The translations under genes were made by a program, and so were the position numbers. This document shows, piece by piece, positions 53,049-60,705 of a stretch of DNA of 64,000 nt. Numbering within the stretch: position 1 is the first letter of the stretch; each line of letters starts with the position of its first letter. The stretch spans positions 806,001 to 870,000 of the forward strand of contig JACKAC010000002.1 of assembly GCA_020635255.1 (NCBI GenBank), given 5' to 3'. The notes below the pieces were generated by a model that saw only the letters and a list, made by a program, of their open reading frames with translations, was not told where the DNA came from and ran no database searches. This DNA comes from Ignavibacteriales bacterium (lineage in GTDB: Bacteria > Bacteroidota > Ignavibacteria > Tepidaquicellales > Tepidaquicellaceae).

Positions 53049-55887
53049 ATTTTCTGCTTAGCTCTTCCTTTAGAAAATTCGCAGTATAACTTTTATTAGC
53101 GAATTTCTTCACGAGGTCTTCCGGGGTTCCCTCGGCAATTATCTCACCGCCTTTATCTCCGCCCTCCGGTCCAAGATCTACTATCCAATCCGCGCACTTT
53201 ATCACGTCGAGGTTATGCTCAATAACTATTACCGTGTTTCCTTTATCTACCAGCTTATTCAGCACATTTAGGAGCATCTTTATATCTTCGAAATGCAGTC
53301 CCGTCGTCGGCTCGTCCAATATATATATAGTCTTTCCCGTTTGAACCTTTGAGAGCTCCGATGATAATTTTACTCGCTGTGCTTCACCTCCCGATAATGT
53401 CGTTGCTTGCTGTCCCAGGTGTATATATCCCAATCCCACATCGTGAAGCGTCTTTAGCTTTCTGCTTAGAGAGGGGATATGCTGAAAGAATTCCACTGCT
53501 TCCTCTACTGTCATCTCCAGCACATCTGAAATTGATTTCCCTTTGTATTTTATCTCAAGCGTTTCCCTGTTATATCTTTTACCTTCACACACATCGCACT
53601 TTACGTATACATTTGGCAGGAAATTCATTTCTATCTTTTGCAGTCCTGCTCCCTCGCATGCATCACACCTCCCGCCCTTCACGTTAAACGAAAACCTTCC
53701 TATCTTATATCCGCGTATTTTCGATTCCGGCAGTGAAGCAAATATGTCTCTTATATGTGTGAATAGTCCCGTATATGTCGCGGGGTTACTTCGTGGCGTA
53801 CGTCCTATTGGAGATTGGTCTATTTCTATTACCTTGTCCAGTATCCTCTCGTTTTTCGCTCCCACTTTCTTTGAAAACCCTTCTATGGATTTATATGGCA
53901 GGGGAGTTTCCGGCGATTTGTAAAATTTTCTCGATAATATTCTATAAAGTGTATCGTTGATGAGTGTGGATTTCCCTGAACCGCTCACACCTGTGATAGC
54001 TATGAATTTCCCTAACGGCAGTTTAAGATTGACACTCTTTAGGTTATTGCCTTCTGCTCCCTTTAGAGTCAGATAATTCCCGTTCCCTTCACGCCTCTCT
54101 TCCGGTACGTGAATTGTTTTTTTCCCAGTAAGATATTCTGCAGTTATTGATGATCCGTTTAGCTTGCCCGGAGGTCCGAATGAAACCACTTCTCCCCCGT
54201 GTTCGCCCGCTCTCGGTCCCAGATCCACCACAAAATCCGATGCCTCTATCATTTCTCTGTCATGCTCTACCACGATTATCGAATTTCCTATATCCCTTAG
54301 ATTCTTTAGCGAATTTATGAGCTTAATATTATCCCGCTGGTGAAGCCCGATTGACGGTTCATCCAGTATATAAAGCACACCCGTCAGCTGTGAACCTATC
54401 TGCGTTGCAAGTCTTATCCTTTGTGCCTCTCCCCCCGATAGCGTTTTCGCGCTCCTGTCCAGCGAGAGATAGTCTAGACCCACGTTTAATAAAAAATCCA
54501 GCCTTGTCTTTATCTCTTTTAGTATCTGCTCGGCGATTATCTTCTTATTATCCTCGAATTCCAGCGTATTGAAGAACTCCCTGCATTTTGATATGGTCAT
54601 CTTCGATATGTCGTGTATGTTCTTATCATCTACTTTTACCCATAGTGCGTCCTCTTTTAGGCGTCCGCCCTTACAGATAGGACATGTTTTTACTGTCATG
54701 AAGCTCTCTGCCCAGTTGCGAATATACTCAGATGCAGACTCCTGCTCGAAATGTGTTATGTAGTTGATTAGTCCGTTAAACTTGTGATTGTAAACACCCG
54801 ATTTACCCGTGGACCGTTTATATGTATACTTTATCTTGCCCTTTGTCCCAAAAAGCAGGTCATCTATTAGCTCATCCGAAAACTTTTCTATCGGAGTATT
54901 AATATCGGCTCCGTGATTCTCTATAACTCCTATTATTATCGATGAAAGCCAGTTTGCCTTCGGTTTACCCAGTGGCGCTATACCACCCTTTGCTACCGAC
55001 AAAGATTTGTCCGGGAATATCTTGCTTACGTCTATCTCCGTCTTTTCACCCAGTCCATAGCAGTTATTACACCATCCGTATGGGGAATTGAATGAAAATG
55101 AGTTCGGTGCCGGTTCCGAAAAGCTTCTTCCCGTTTCAGGATCCGATAACTTCTCATTGTACAGCTTATCTTCCTTCCCGTCGTTTACTATCACGATTCC
55201 ATCGCCGTATCTCAGTGCTGTTTCCAGCGAATCGTATATCCTGGATTTCGACTTTGCGTTTACCTGCACTCTGTCCACTACTATCTCTATATCATGTATC
55301 TTAAACCTTGCCACCTGCATCTTTGGCTTAATGTCCATTACTTCACCGTCCACTCTCACCTTTGTAAATCCGTCCGAACCTATCTCCTCGAATAGCTCCC
55401 TGTAATGTCCCTTACGCCCTTTTACGATCGGCGAAAGGATGGATATCTTTGCGTTTGGTTTATCCCTGTATATATTTTCTATTATCTGGTCGAGTGTTTG
55501 CCGCGTTACAGCCTTACCGGTATCCGGTGAATACTGCGTACCGCACCTGGCGAATAACAGCCTGAAGAAGTCGTATATCTCCGTGACCGTTCCTACTGTG
55601 GAGCGGGGATTATGTGAAATGGTCTTCTGCTCGATTGATATGGATGGGGAAAGCCCTTCGATCTTATCCACGTCTGGTCTCTCTATACCGCCGATGAACT
55701 GCCTCGCGTAAGCTGACAGTGTCTCCATGAAGCGTCTCTGTCCTTCTGCGTATATCGTATCGAATGCAAGTGATGATTTGCCTGAACCGGAAAGCCCTGT
55801 GAATACTATTAACGAATCCCTTGGCAGGTCTACGTCGATGTTTTTGAGATTGTGTACACGGGCTCCTTTTACTACTATTCTATCCAA
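53047..55887 (-). CDS. uvrA: UvrA excinuclease ATPase, paralogue B
   Basis: 946 residues, close to canonical UvrA (about 940). Walker A motifs are GLSGSGKSS and GVSGSGKST; signatures are LSGGEAQRI and LSGGEAQRV. Zinc modules are CNNCYGLG, CPICKGGR, and CDACEGAG...CDVCEGKR. The UvrB-binding and insertion regions are present. This copy keeps GGEAQR in both halves, as canonical UvrA does, whereas paralogue A has GGESQR. I infer that B is the housekeeping enzyme and A a Bacteroidota-type second UvrA. The intergenic 55888-56026 should hold its promoter. Confidence 0.95.
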   Translation of the reverse strand: MDRIVVKGARVHNLKNIDVDLPRDSLIVFTGLSGSGKSSLAFDTIYAEGQRRFMETLSAYARQFIGGIERPDVDKIEGLSPSISIEQKTISHNPRSTVGTVTEIYDFFRLLFARCGTQYSPDTGKAVTRQTLDQIIENIYRDKPNAKISILSPIVKGRKGHYRELFEEIGSDGFTKVRVDGEVMDIKPKMQVARFKIHDIEIVVDRVQVNAKSKSRIYDSLETALRYGDGIVIVNDGKEDKLYNEKLSDPETGRSFSEPAPNSFSFNSPYGWCNNCYGLGEKTEIDVSKIFPDKSLSVAKGGIAPLGKPKANWLSSIIIGVIENHGADINTPIEKFSDELIDDLLFGTKGKIKYTYKRSTGKSGVYNHKFNGLINYITHFEQESASEYIRNWAESFMTVKTCPICKGGRLKEDALWVKVDDKNIHDISKMTISKCREFFNTLEFEDNKKIIAEQILKEIKTRLDFLLNVGLDYLSLDRSAKTLSGGEAQRIRLATQIGSQLTGVLYILDEPSIGLHQRDNIKLINSLKNLRDIGNSIIVVEHDREMIEASDFVVDLGPRAGEHGGEVVSFGPPGKLNGSSITAEYLTGKKTIHVPEERREGNGNYLTLKGAEGNNLKSVNLKLPLGKFIAITGVSGSGKSTLINDTLYRILSRKFYKSPETPLPYKSIEGFSKKVGAKNERILDKVIEIDQSPIGRTPRSNPATYTGLFTHIRDIFASLPESKIRGYKIGRFSFNVKGGRCDACEGAGLQKIEMNFLPNVYVKCDVCEGKRYNRETLEIKYKGKSISDVLEMTVEEAVEFFQHIPSLSRKLKTLHDVGLGYIHLGQQATTLSGGEAQRVKLSSELSKVQTGKTIYILDEPTTGLHFEDIKMLLNVLNKLVDKGNTVIVIEHNLDVIKCADWIVDLGPEGGDKGGEIIAEGTPEDLVKKFANKSYTANFLKEELSRK

Positions 55888-56026
55888 ATTAAAACCTTCT
55901 TGACCGTATTATATGCTAAACCCTGAATTTAACGTTTCGTGCTTGGTTATACAATCCAGAAATTAGTCAAAATGTGTCGATGATTTTATTTGAATAAGAT
56001 TACTCTCCAATTGATTAAGTTAGGAA

Positions 56027-56055
56027 TTGACATTTTAAATTATTTATCGTATTTT
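56027..56055 (+). promoter_or_regulatory. Sigma70-type promoter of the copper locus
   Basis: A perfect TTGACA (56027-56032) is followed after 17 bases by TATTTT (56050-56055). The predicted start point, around 56062, gives a leader of only about 14 bases. The -10 element lies inside the inverted repeat described next. Confidence 0.7.
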
Positions 56056-56071
56056 TACGATATACGATAAA
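56043..56071 (+). promoter_or_regulatory. Operator-like inverted repeat, probable ArsR site
   Basis: TTTATCGTAT (56043-56052) and its exact complement (56062-56071) flank nine bases. A third half-site makes a second palindrome, ATCGTA-TTTT-TACGAT (56046-56061). The repeat overlaps the -10 and the transcription start and ends four bases before the micropeptide ATG. This is the usual place for an ArsR-type repressor, and one is encoded in the same operon. Confidence 0.75.
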
Positions 56072-56075
56072 AGCT

Positions 56076-56165
56076 ATGGATTGTACATGCAATTACAACT
56101 GTTATTCGACGATCGGCAAATATCTTTTGATTGCCCTCATAATCATATTCCTTCTAATTAAATAG
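56076..56165 (+). CDS. Cysteine-motif membrane micropeptide upstream of copB
   Basis: 29 residues, too short for usual gene callers. A polar N-terminus with three cysteines in CxCxxxC spacing (Cys3, Cys5, Cys9) precedes one hydrophobic helix (about residues 16-28, YLLIALIIIFLLI) and a final Lys. The first base lies four bases after the operator, and the stop is five bases before the copB ATG, which suggests translational coupling. No Shine-Dalgarno is visible. I infer a single-pass membrane peptide offering a thiol metal site next to the pump. No known family comes to mind; the call rests on position, frame and composition. Confidence 0.6.
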   Translation: MDCTCNYNCYSTIGKYLLIALIIIFLLIK

Positions 56166-56170
56166 ATATT

Positions 56171-58165
56171 ATGGATCATCATCACCACCACGGTCATGGA
56201 GGTAACGGCGCGCCCGACCACTCAGCAATGATAGGGGACTACAGAAAGCGCTTCACCGTTTCGCTTATTCTTACGCTCCCGGTTCTCGTTTTATCACCCA
56301 TGATACAGGATCTCCTTGGATTCAAGCTCGAATTTACCGGGCATCTGTATGTGCTCTTTGTCCTATCGTCTGTGATATTCTTCTACGGAGGCTGGCCCTT
56401 CCTCAAAGGTTTAATTGACGAACTTCGGACCACAGGCGTTGGTATGATGACGCTCATCGCTCTTGCGATAAGTGTTGCCTACTTTTATAGTACTGCTGTG
56501 ATATTTGGTTTGACGGGAAAGATATTTTATTGGGAGCTCGCGACGCTTATAGATATTATGCTACTCGGTCACCTCCTCGAGATGAAATCCATTATGGGAG
56601 CATCTCGTTCGCTTGAACTCCTCGTACAGTTAATGCCGTCTGAAGCGCACTTGATAGAAAATGGAAGTGAGAGGGATGTTAAGCTCAGCGATATTAAAGC
56701 CGGTGTTCTGATCCGTATCAAACCCGGTGAAAAGATTCCTGCCGATGGTACTGTCGTTGATGGTGAGACCTATGTAAACGAATCTATGCTCACGGGTGAA
56801 AGCAAACCTGTTCAAAAAAAGAAGGACGATAAAGTTATTGGCGGTTCTATAAATGGTAACGGTTCTATTACCGTTAAAGTCGAGCATACGGGCGAAGAGT
56901 CTTACCTGTCCAAAGTAATTACACTCGTACAGGACGCGCAGAAAGCAAAATCCAAAACACAGAAACTTGCAGATAAAGCCGCCGCGTGGCTTACGTACGT
57001 TGCGCTCGGCGCAGGTATTATTACTATAATTGCGTGGCTCATTGCCGGGTACTCGTTCGAGTTCTCGCTCGAGCGTATGGTAACCGTTATGGTTATTTCC
57101 TGTCCGCATGCTCTTGGACTTGCCATTCCGCTCGTAGTAGCTATTTCCACTGCTGTTTCGGCGAAGAACGGTCTGCTTATCCGCAACCGCACGGCTTTTG
57201 AAAACACGCGTAAAATAACAGCCATTATATTTGATAAGACAGGTACACTTACTGAGGGAAAATTCGGTGTCAGCAAATACGATTCCTTAAATGATAAATA
57301 CTCAAAAGAAGATATATTGCGTTATGCCGCTTCCCTCGAAAGCAATTCCGAACATCCCATAGCTGAGGGAATAGTTGAGAAAGCAAAAGAATTGAAACTC
57401 GATCTGCATCCAGCGCAGAATTTTAATGCTATGACGGGAGAGGGGATCGAGGCAGACGTTGACGGAAAACAAATAAAAGTTGTTAGTCCTGCTTACATAA
57501 AAAAACAGGGACATGACATTTCTAAAGAGATCGATTCCGAATCCGCCGGAACAACTGTATATGTCTTAATTGGTAATACTCTTTCCGGCATCATCACACT
57601 TGCCGACGAAATTAGAAAAGATTCAAAGGAAGCTGTCGATCTTCTTAAAAAGAGCGGTATAAAAGTTTATATGGCGACAGGGGATAATGAAAAGGTTGCC
57701 TCTTACGTTGCCCGGGAGCTTGGTCTGGACGGATATTACGCTGAAGTACTTCCCGACGGAAAGCAGAAAATTATAAAAGACATGCAGAGCAAAGGTGAAT
57801 TTGTAGCAATGACCGGTGACGGCATCAATGACGCACCTGCGCTTGCCGCTGCCGATGTAGGAATTGCCGTCGGTTCGGGAACGGACGTAGCCGCGGAGAC
57901 GGCGGACATTATTTTGGTTAATTCTAACCCGCGCGACATAACCTCTCTCATCTTATTTGGAAAGGCTACTTACAACAAAATGGTTCAGAACCTGCTCTGG
58001 GCTACAGGTTATAACGCAATTGCTCTCCCTCTCGCGGCAGGTGTGCTCTACTCACAGGGGATTGTGATCAGTCCCGCGATTGGAGCAGTGCTGATGTCTG
58101 TCAGTACGATAGTCGTGGCGCTTAATGCGCAGTTACTGAAAAGAAAATTAAAACTCAATAACTAA
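56171..58165 (+). CDS. copB: CopB-type copper/silver-exporting P-type ATPase
   Basis: 664 residues. A histidine-rich N-terminus (HHHHHGHG and a further His in DHSAM) replaces the CxxC domains of CopA. Conserved parts are TGES (208-211), the transport-site CPH (311-313), phosphorylation Asp355 in DKTGT, HP (395-396) and TGDGINDAP (548-556). YN(x4)P is at 614-620 and MSVST at 642-646. CPH with YN(x4)P and MSxST is the P1B-3 signature, for which copper or silver export is established in relatives. It is the central gene of a metal cassette, 13 bases before arsR. Confidence 0.95.
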   Translation: MDHHHHHGHGGNGAPDHSAMIGDYRKRFTVSLILTLPVLVLSPMIQDLLGFKLEFTGHLYVLFVLSSVIFFYGGWPFLKGLIDELRTTGVGMMTLIALAISVAYFYSTAVIFGLTGKIFYWELATLIDIMLLGHLLEMKSIMGASRSLELLVQLMPSEAHLIENGSERDVKLSDIKAGVLIRIKPGEKIPADGTVVDGETYVNESMLTGESKPVQKKKDDKVIGGSINGNGSITVKVEHTGEESYLSKVITLVQDAQKAKSKTQKLADKAAAWLTYVALGAGIITIIAWLIAGYSFEFSLERMVTVMVISCPHALGLAIPLVVAISTAVSAKNGLLIRNRTAFENTRKITAIIFDKTGTLTEGKFGVSKYDSLNDKYSKEDILRYAASLESNSEHPIAEGIVEKAKELKLDLHPAQNFNAMTGEGIEADVDGKQIKVVSPAYIKKQGHDISKEIDSESAGTTVYVLIGNTLSGIITLADEIRKDSKEAVDLLKKSGIKVYMATGDNEKVASYVARELGLDGYYAEVLPDGKQKIIKDMQSKGEFVAMTGDGINDAPALAAADVGIAVGSGTDVAAETADIILVNSNPRDITSLILFGKATYNKMVQNLLWATGYNAIALPLAAGVLYSQGIVISPAIGAVLMSVSTIVVALNAQLLKRKLKLNN

Positions 58166-58178
58166 CAATAATATTTTT

Positions 58179-58505
58179 ATGGCATACTCTAAGAAAGATC
58201 AGTTTAACGAAGACGAAGCAAAGATTGCGGGCTTTGCTAAAGCACTTTCGCATCCGGCTAGGGTGGCGATTATAAAACAATTGATAGGAAATAAATGCTC
58301 ATGCGGTGATGTGGTGAAACAGCTCCCGCTTTCGCAGTCCACCGTGTCACAGCACCTAAAAGAATTAAAAGATGCCGGGCTTATAAAAGGGGAGGTCGAG
58401 GGAACGAAAGTATGCTATTGTATTAATTCCGAGAACTGGAAGTTATTCTCCGGTTTCTTTGATAATTTTGTAAATTGCGTTTGTTCAATAGAATGCAGCT
58501 GCTAA
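58179..58505 (+). CDS. ArsR/SmtB-family metal-sensing repressor with cysteine tail
   Basis: 108 residues. A winged helix-turn-helix fold with recognition helix region LSQSTVSQHLKELKDAG (about 51-67). Eight cysteines occur in four close pairs: Cys40/42 in NKCSCGD, at the position of the ArsR alpha-3 metal motif; Cys79/81 in KVCYCIN; and Cys100/102 and Cys106/108 in the last nine residues. Such paired thiols fit sensing of soft ions such as Cu(I), Ag(I), Cd(II) or As(III). The likely operator is the repeat at 56043-56071. It is cotranscribed with copB. Confidence 0.92.
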   Translation: MAYSKKDQFNEDEAKIAGFAKALSHPARVAIIKQLIGNKCSCGDVVKQLPLSQSTVSQHLKELKDAGLIKGEVEGTKVCYCINSENWKLFSGFFDNFVNCVCSIECSC

Positions 58506-58535
58506 TTATATTAACCAACTAAAATCAAACTCGCC

Positions 58536-58565
58536 GTTGTTGGTGTTATCACCAACAACTTTATT
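58536..58565 (+). terminator. Hairpin between arsR and the cysteine-rich peptide
   Basis: GTTGTTGGTG and CACCAACAAC form a perfect ten-pair stem with a TTAT loop, then TTTATT. The T run is interrupted, so termination may be partial. It ends 20 bases before the ATG of the cysteine-rich peptide. It could equally be a processing or stability element that sets the ratio of peptide to pump. Confidence 0.6.
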
Positions 58566-58585
58566 AAACTTAAACTTTTTTAGCT

Positions 58586-58729
58586 ATGAGCGAAGAAACA
58601 AAAGAATGCTGTAAGGATTGCAATTGCAATTCGGATTGCTGTGGCGGTAAAGATTCCGGTTCTTCTGACGAAAAATGCTGTTGTTGCTGCTGCTGTTGCA
58701 ACAATTGCTGTAATAATTGCTGTAAGTAG
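58586..58729 (+). CDS. Metallothionein-like cysteine-rich peptide
   Basis: 47 residues, 18 of them cysteine (38%), with no aromatic residues and no hydrophobic core. Pattern: ECCKDCNCNSDCC, then a Gly/Ser/Asp linker (GGKDSGSSDEK), then eight consecutive Cys, then NNCCNNCCK. This composition is what metallothioneins show, but the arrangement matches no class I know (the bacterial SmtA type has histidines and a zinc-finger core). It lies 80 bases after a cysteine-tailed ArsR and CopB, so binding Cu(I), Ag(I) or similar ions is inferred. Half of the second part is a TGY codon run; a chance repeat is possible, but the frame has a clean ATG and stop and cysteines are also spread in the first half. 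Confidence 0.65.
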   Translation: MSEETKECCKDCNCNSDCCGGKDSGSSDEKCCCCCCCCNNCCNNCCK

Positions 58730-58822
58730 CAGTCAGATAGGTGGAAACATCCCGGGAATTTCCATTGTTAAAAGAGATTAAATTTTGTAATTTACCTATT
58801 CCTTGTAAAAAAGGATGAAAAT

Positions 58823-58894
58823 GGTCCCATCGACTAGGGGTTAGGTCGTCACTCTTTCACAGTGAAAACACGGGTTCGAATCCCGTTGGGACCG
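58823..58894 (+). tRNA. tRNA-Glu (anticodon TTC)
   Basis: 72 bases. The acceptor arms GGTCCCA and TGGGACC pair fully with discriminator G. The anticodon stem TCACT/AGTGA holds the loop CTTTCAC with anticodon TTC. The T arm is CGGG TTCGAAT CCCG. CCA is not encoded. Confidence 0.97.
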
Positions 58895-58936
58895 CGCGAA
58901 ATGAGAACGATTACCGCGCCCTGCGGTGATCAATTG

Positions 58937-58970
58937 GGAGAAAACCTTGGTAAGTTTTCTCCTTTTTTTT
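58937..58970 (+). terminator. Terminator of tRNA-Glu
   Basis: GGAGAAAAC and GTTTTCTCC pair around an eight-base loop, followed by eight T. The same 30 bases recur, with two differences, at 60182-60211. Confidence 0.93.
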
Positions 58971-59008
58971 AGTATTTTGACGCAATTTAATTATTGTTTA
59001 AATAGCTA

Positions 59009-59037
59009 TTGACACTCTTGCCAAATTTTTATAAGTT
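59009..59037 (+). promoter_or_regulatory. Possible sigma70-type promoter of the YHYH gene
   Basis: TTGACA at 59009-59014, with TATAAG at 59030-59035 (15-base spacer) or TAAGTT at 59032-59037 (17-base spacer). The resulting leader would be about 125 bases. The rest of the 58971-59167 gap shows nothing else. Confidence 0.4.
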
Positions 59038-59167
59038 TATCTTACCACTCAATCAATTTCACCAAAAAAGCTGCTGCCCTTAGTCTCTATTCCAGGTTAC
59101 ACTCTGATCTAAATTCAAAATTCCTCCCGGACAGTATTTAAAAAAAATTTAAAATAAGGGAGAAGTT

Positions 59168-60160
59168 ATGTTTCAAAAAGGAATTTCTTACATTTTTGTT
59201 TTAGCAATTTTAATTACCGGAGCATACTCATTCAAGGATAAGGGTGAGGATTTTACACAAACTCCCAGTCCCGGCTTGCATCCTTGTTATATTCTTCCCG
59301 GAGAATACCCAAAAAAGATTTTGTATAATAATGTTAAAGAAACAAAAGTAACTAGAGGAGGCACATCCTGGAGGAGGATTAAGACGAATAGCATCCCAAA
59401 TCACGTGATTGGTAACTTTCCAAATCCGGGATATAATCCTAATTCCATTAAGGAGATAAATGAAACTTACTTTGTTCTCTATGACCCGGTAAAAACCGGT
59501 GTGGTAACCGAACTCCTTGATCCTGTAAAGGGACCTCAATATGAATTTGGAATAGCCGTAAATGGAATTGTATTTGACCCTATTGCGGCTGAGCCTTGGG
59601 GCAAAGGCAGACCCGGACCCGATAATTATGCTTATAACCTTGAAGCGATTAATTGTAGCTATAGATTGGGCTTAGACTGTAACTTCGGGCATGTCCAGCC
59701 TAATGGTCAATATCATTATCATGGAGTTCCTACTAACCTTGTTGATTCCCTTATAAAGGCAAAAGATGGTGAGATGATACTTCTGGGATATGCCGCTGAC
59801 GGAGCGCCTGTGTATTACCTTTATAGTGCTTATTTTGTTTATCGCGAAGATACAAGCTATGTAAAAAAGATGGGTTCCCCGCGTATACATTTAAAAATGA
59901 TGAATTCCGGTTATAAATTAAGATCCGGATCCCGTCCCGGTGACGGTGTTTCAGCTCCGGCTGGTAGCTATGATGGTACATATTCCAGTGATTACGAATA
60001 TTCTTCTAAGCTTTCGGATCTGGATGAATGTAATGGTATTTACGGTTGGACACCGGAATTTGGTAATATATATTATTATGTAATAACGGAGGATTTTCCC
60101 GTTATCCCAAGATGTTTAAAAGGCACACCTAGTGATGATTTTAAGATAGGTCCTCCGTAA
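59168..60160 (+). CDS. YHYH-domain secreted protein
   Basis: 330 residues, preceded by GGGAG. The signal peptide covers about 1-22. The YHYH motif lies in QPNGQYHYHGVP at about residue 183, with a following stretch typical of the family (LGYAADGAPVYYLY). A repeated DGxY element (APAGSYDGTYSSDYEY) and a C-terminal CNGIYGWTPEFGNIYYYVITEDFPVIPRC (quoted in part here: NGIYGWTPEFG) match YHYH proteins. The function is unknown; the histidines suggest a metal site. There is no T9SS sorting domain. The gene sits alone next to tRNA-Glu between two near-identical terminators. Confidence 0.88.
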   Translation: MFQKGISYIFVLAILITGAYSFKDKGEDFTQTPSPGLHPCYILPGEYPKKILYNNVKETKVTRGGTSWRRIKTNSIPNHVIGNFPNPGYNPNSIKEINETYFVLYDPVKTGVVTELLDPVKGPQYEFGIAVNGIVFDPIAAEPWGKGRPGPDNYAYNLEAINCSYRLGLDCNFGHVQPNGQYHYHGVPTNLVDSLIKAKDGEMILLGYAADGAPVYYLYSAYFVYREDTSYVKKMGSPRIHLKMMNSGYKLRSGSRPGDGVSAPAGSYDGTYSSDYEYSSKLSDLDECNGIYGWTPEFGNIYYYVITEDFPVIPRCLKGTPSDDFKIGPP

Positions 60161-60177
60161 AAAAGTGTTGCTTAGCT

Positions 60178-60211
60178 AAAAGGAGAAAACTTTGATAAGT
60201 TTTCTCCTTTT
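60178..60211 (+). terminator. Terminator of the YHYH gene
   Basis: AAAAGGAGAAAACTT and its complement form a perfect 15-pair stem with a TGAT loop. It is 28/30 identical to the tRNA-Glu terminator at 58937-58966. Confidence 0.92.
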
Positions 60212-60291
60212 CTAATACATGTTTTGATTCCTTTCTGACTTTTTTTTAAGATCATATCCGACTATCTTAGTCCGAATTAAGGAACGTTTAA

Positions 60292-60693
60292 ATGCTTAGA
60301 TTATCAAAGAAAGTCGAATATGCTTTAATGGCATTGAGGTATATTGTCACGTCTAAAGATGATATTGTTACTGCAAAGGAAATTTCGACAAAATTCAGCA
60401 TTCCTCATGAGTTACTTGCAAAGATATTGCAAAAGTTAAAAAAAGAGCGGATATTAGAATCTATCAAAGGTGTTAACGGTGGTTACAGGCTTGAAAAAAG
60501 CCCCGAAAAGATAAAACTCACCGACCTGATAAAAACCCTCGACGGTGACTTTAGTATTACCGAGTGCATACACGGGCAGAGCGAGGACGACTGCAATATG
60601 TTCAAAGACTGCACCATAAAAACACCGGTCAATAAGATACAAAAAGAGCTCGAGAGCTTTTTTGAAACAAAGACAATATCGGATTTTGTTTAG
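60292..60693 (+). CDS. Rrf2-family regulator, IscR-like
   Basis: 133 residues. A winged-helix N-terminal domain (LSKKVEYALMALRYI, IPHELLAKILQKLKKERIL, VNGGYRL) is followed by three cysteines at 92, 101 and 107. These positions and spacing are close to the Fe-S ligands of IscR (92, 98, 104). It probably senses Fe-S status and controls the operon it heads with iscS and iscA. No clear operator palindrome was found in 60212-60291. Confidence 0.92.
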   Translation: MLRLSKKVEYALMALRYIVTSKDDIVTAKEISTKFSIPHELLAKILQKLKKERILESIKGVNGGYRLEKSPEKIKLTDLIKTLDGDFSITECIHGQSEDDCNMFKDCTIKTPVNKIQKELESFFETKTISDFV

Positions 60694-60705
60694 CAATTTA
60701 GAAAA

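Noticed and set aside
58742..58764. TGGAAA/TTTCCA hairpin after the cysteine-rich peptide as its terminator
   Set aside because: It has only six pairs and no T run, so it is not supported.
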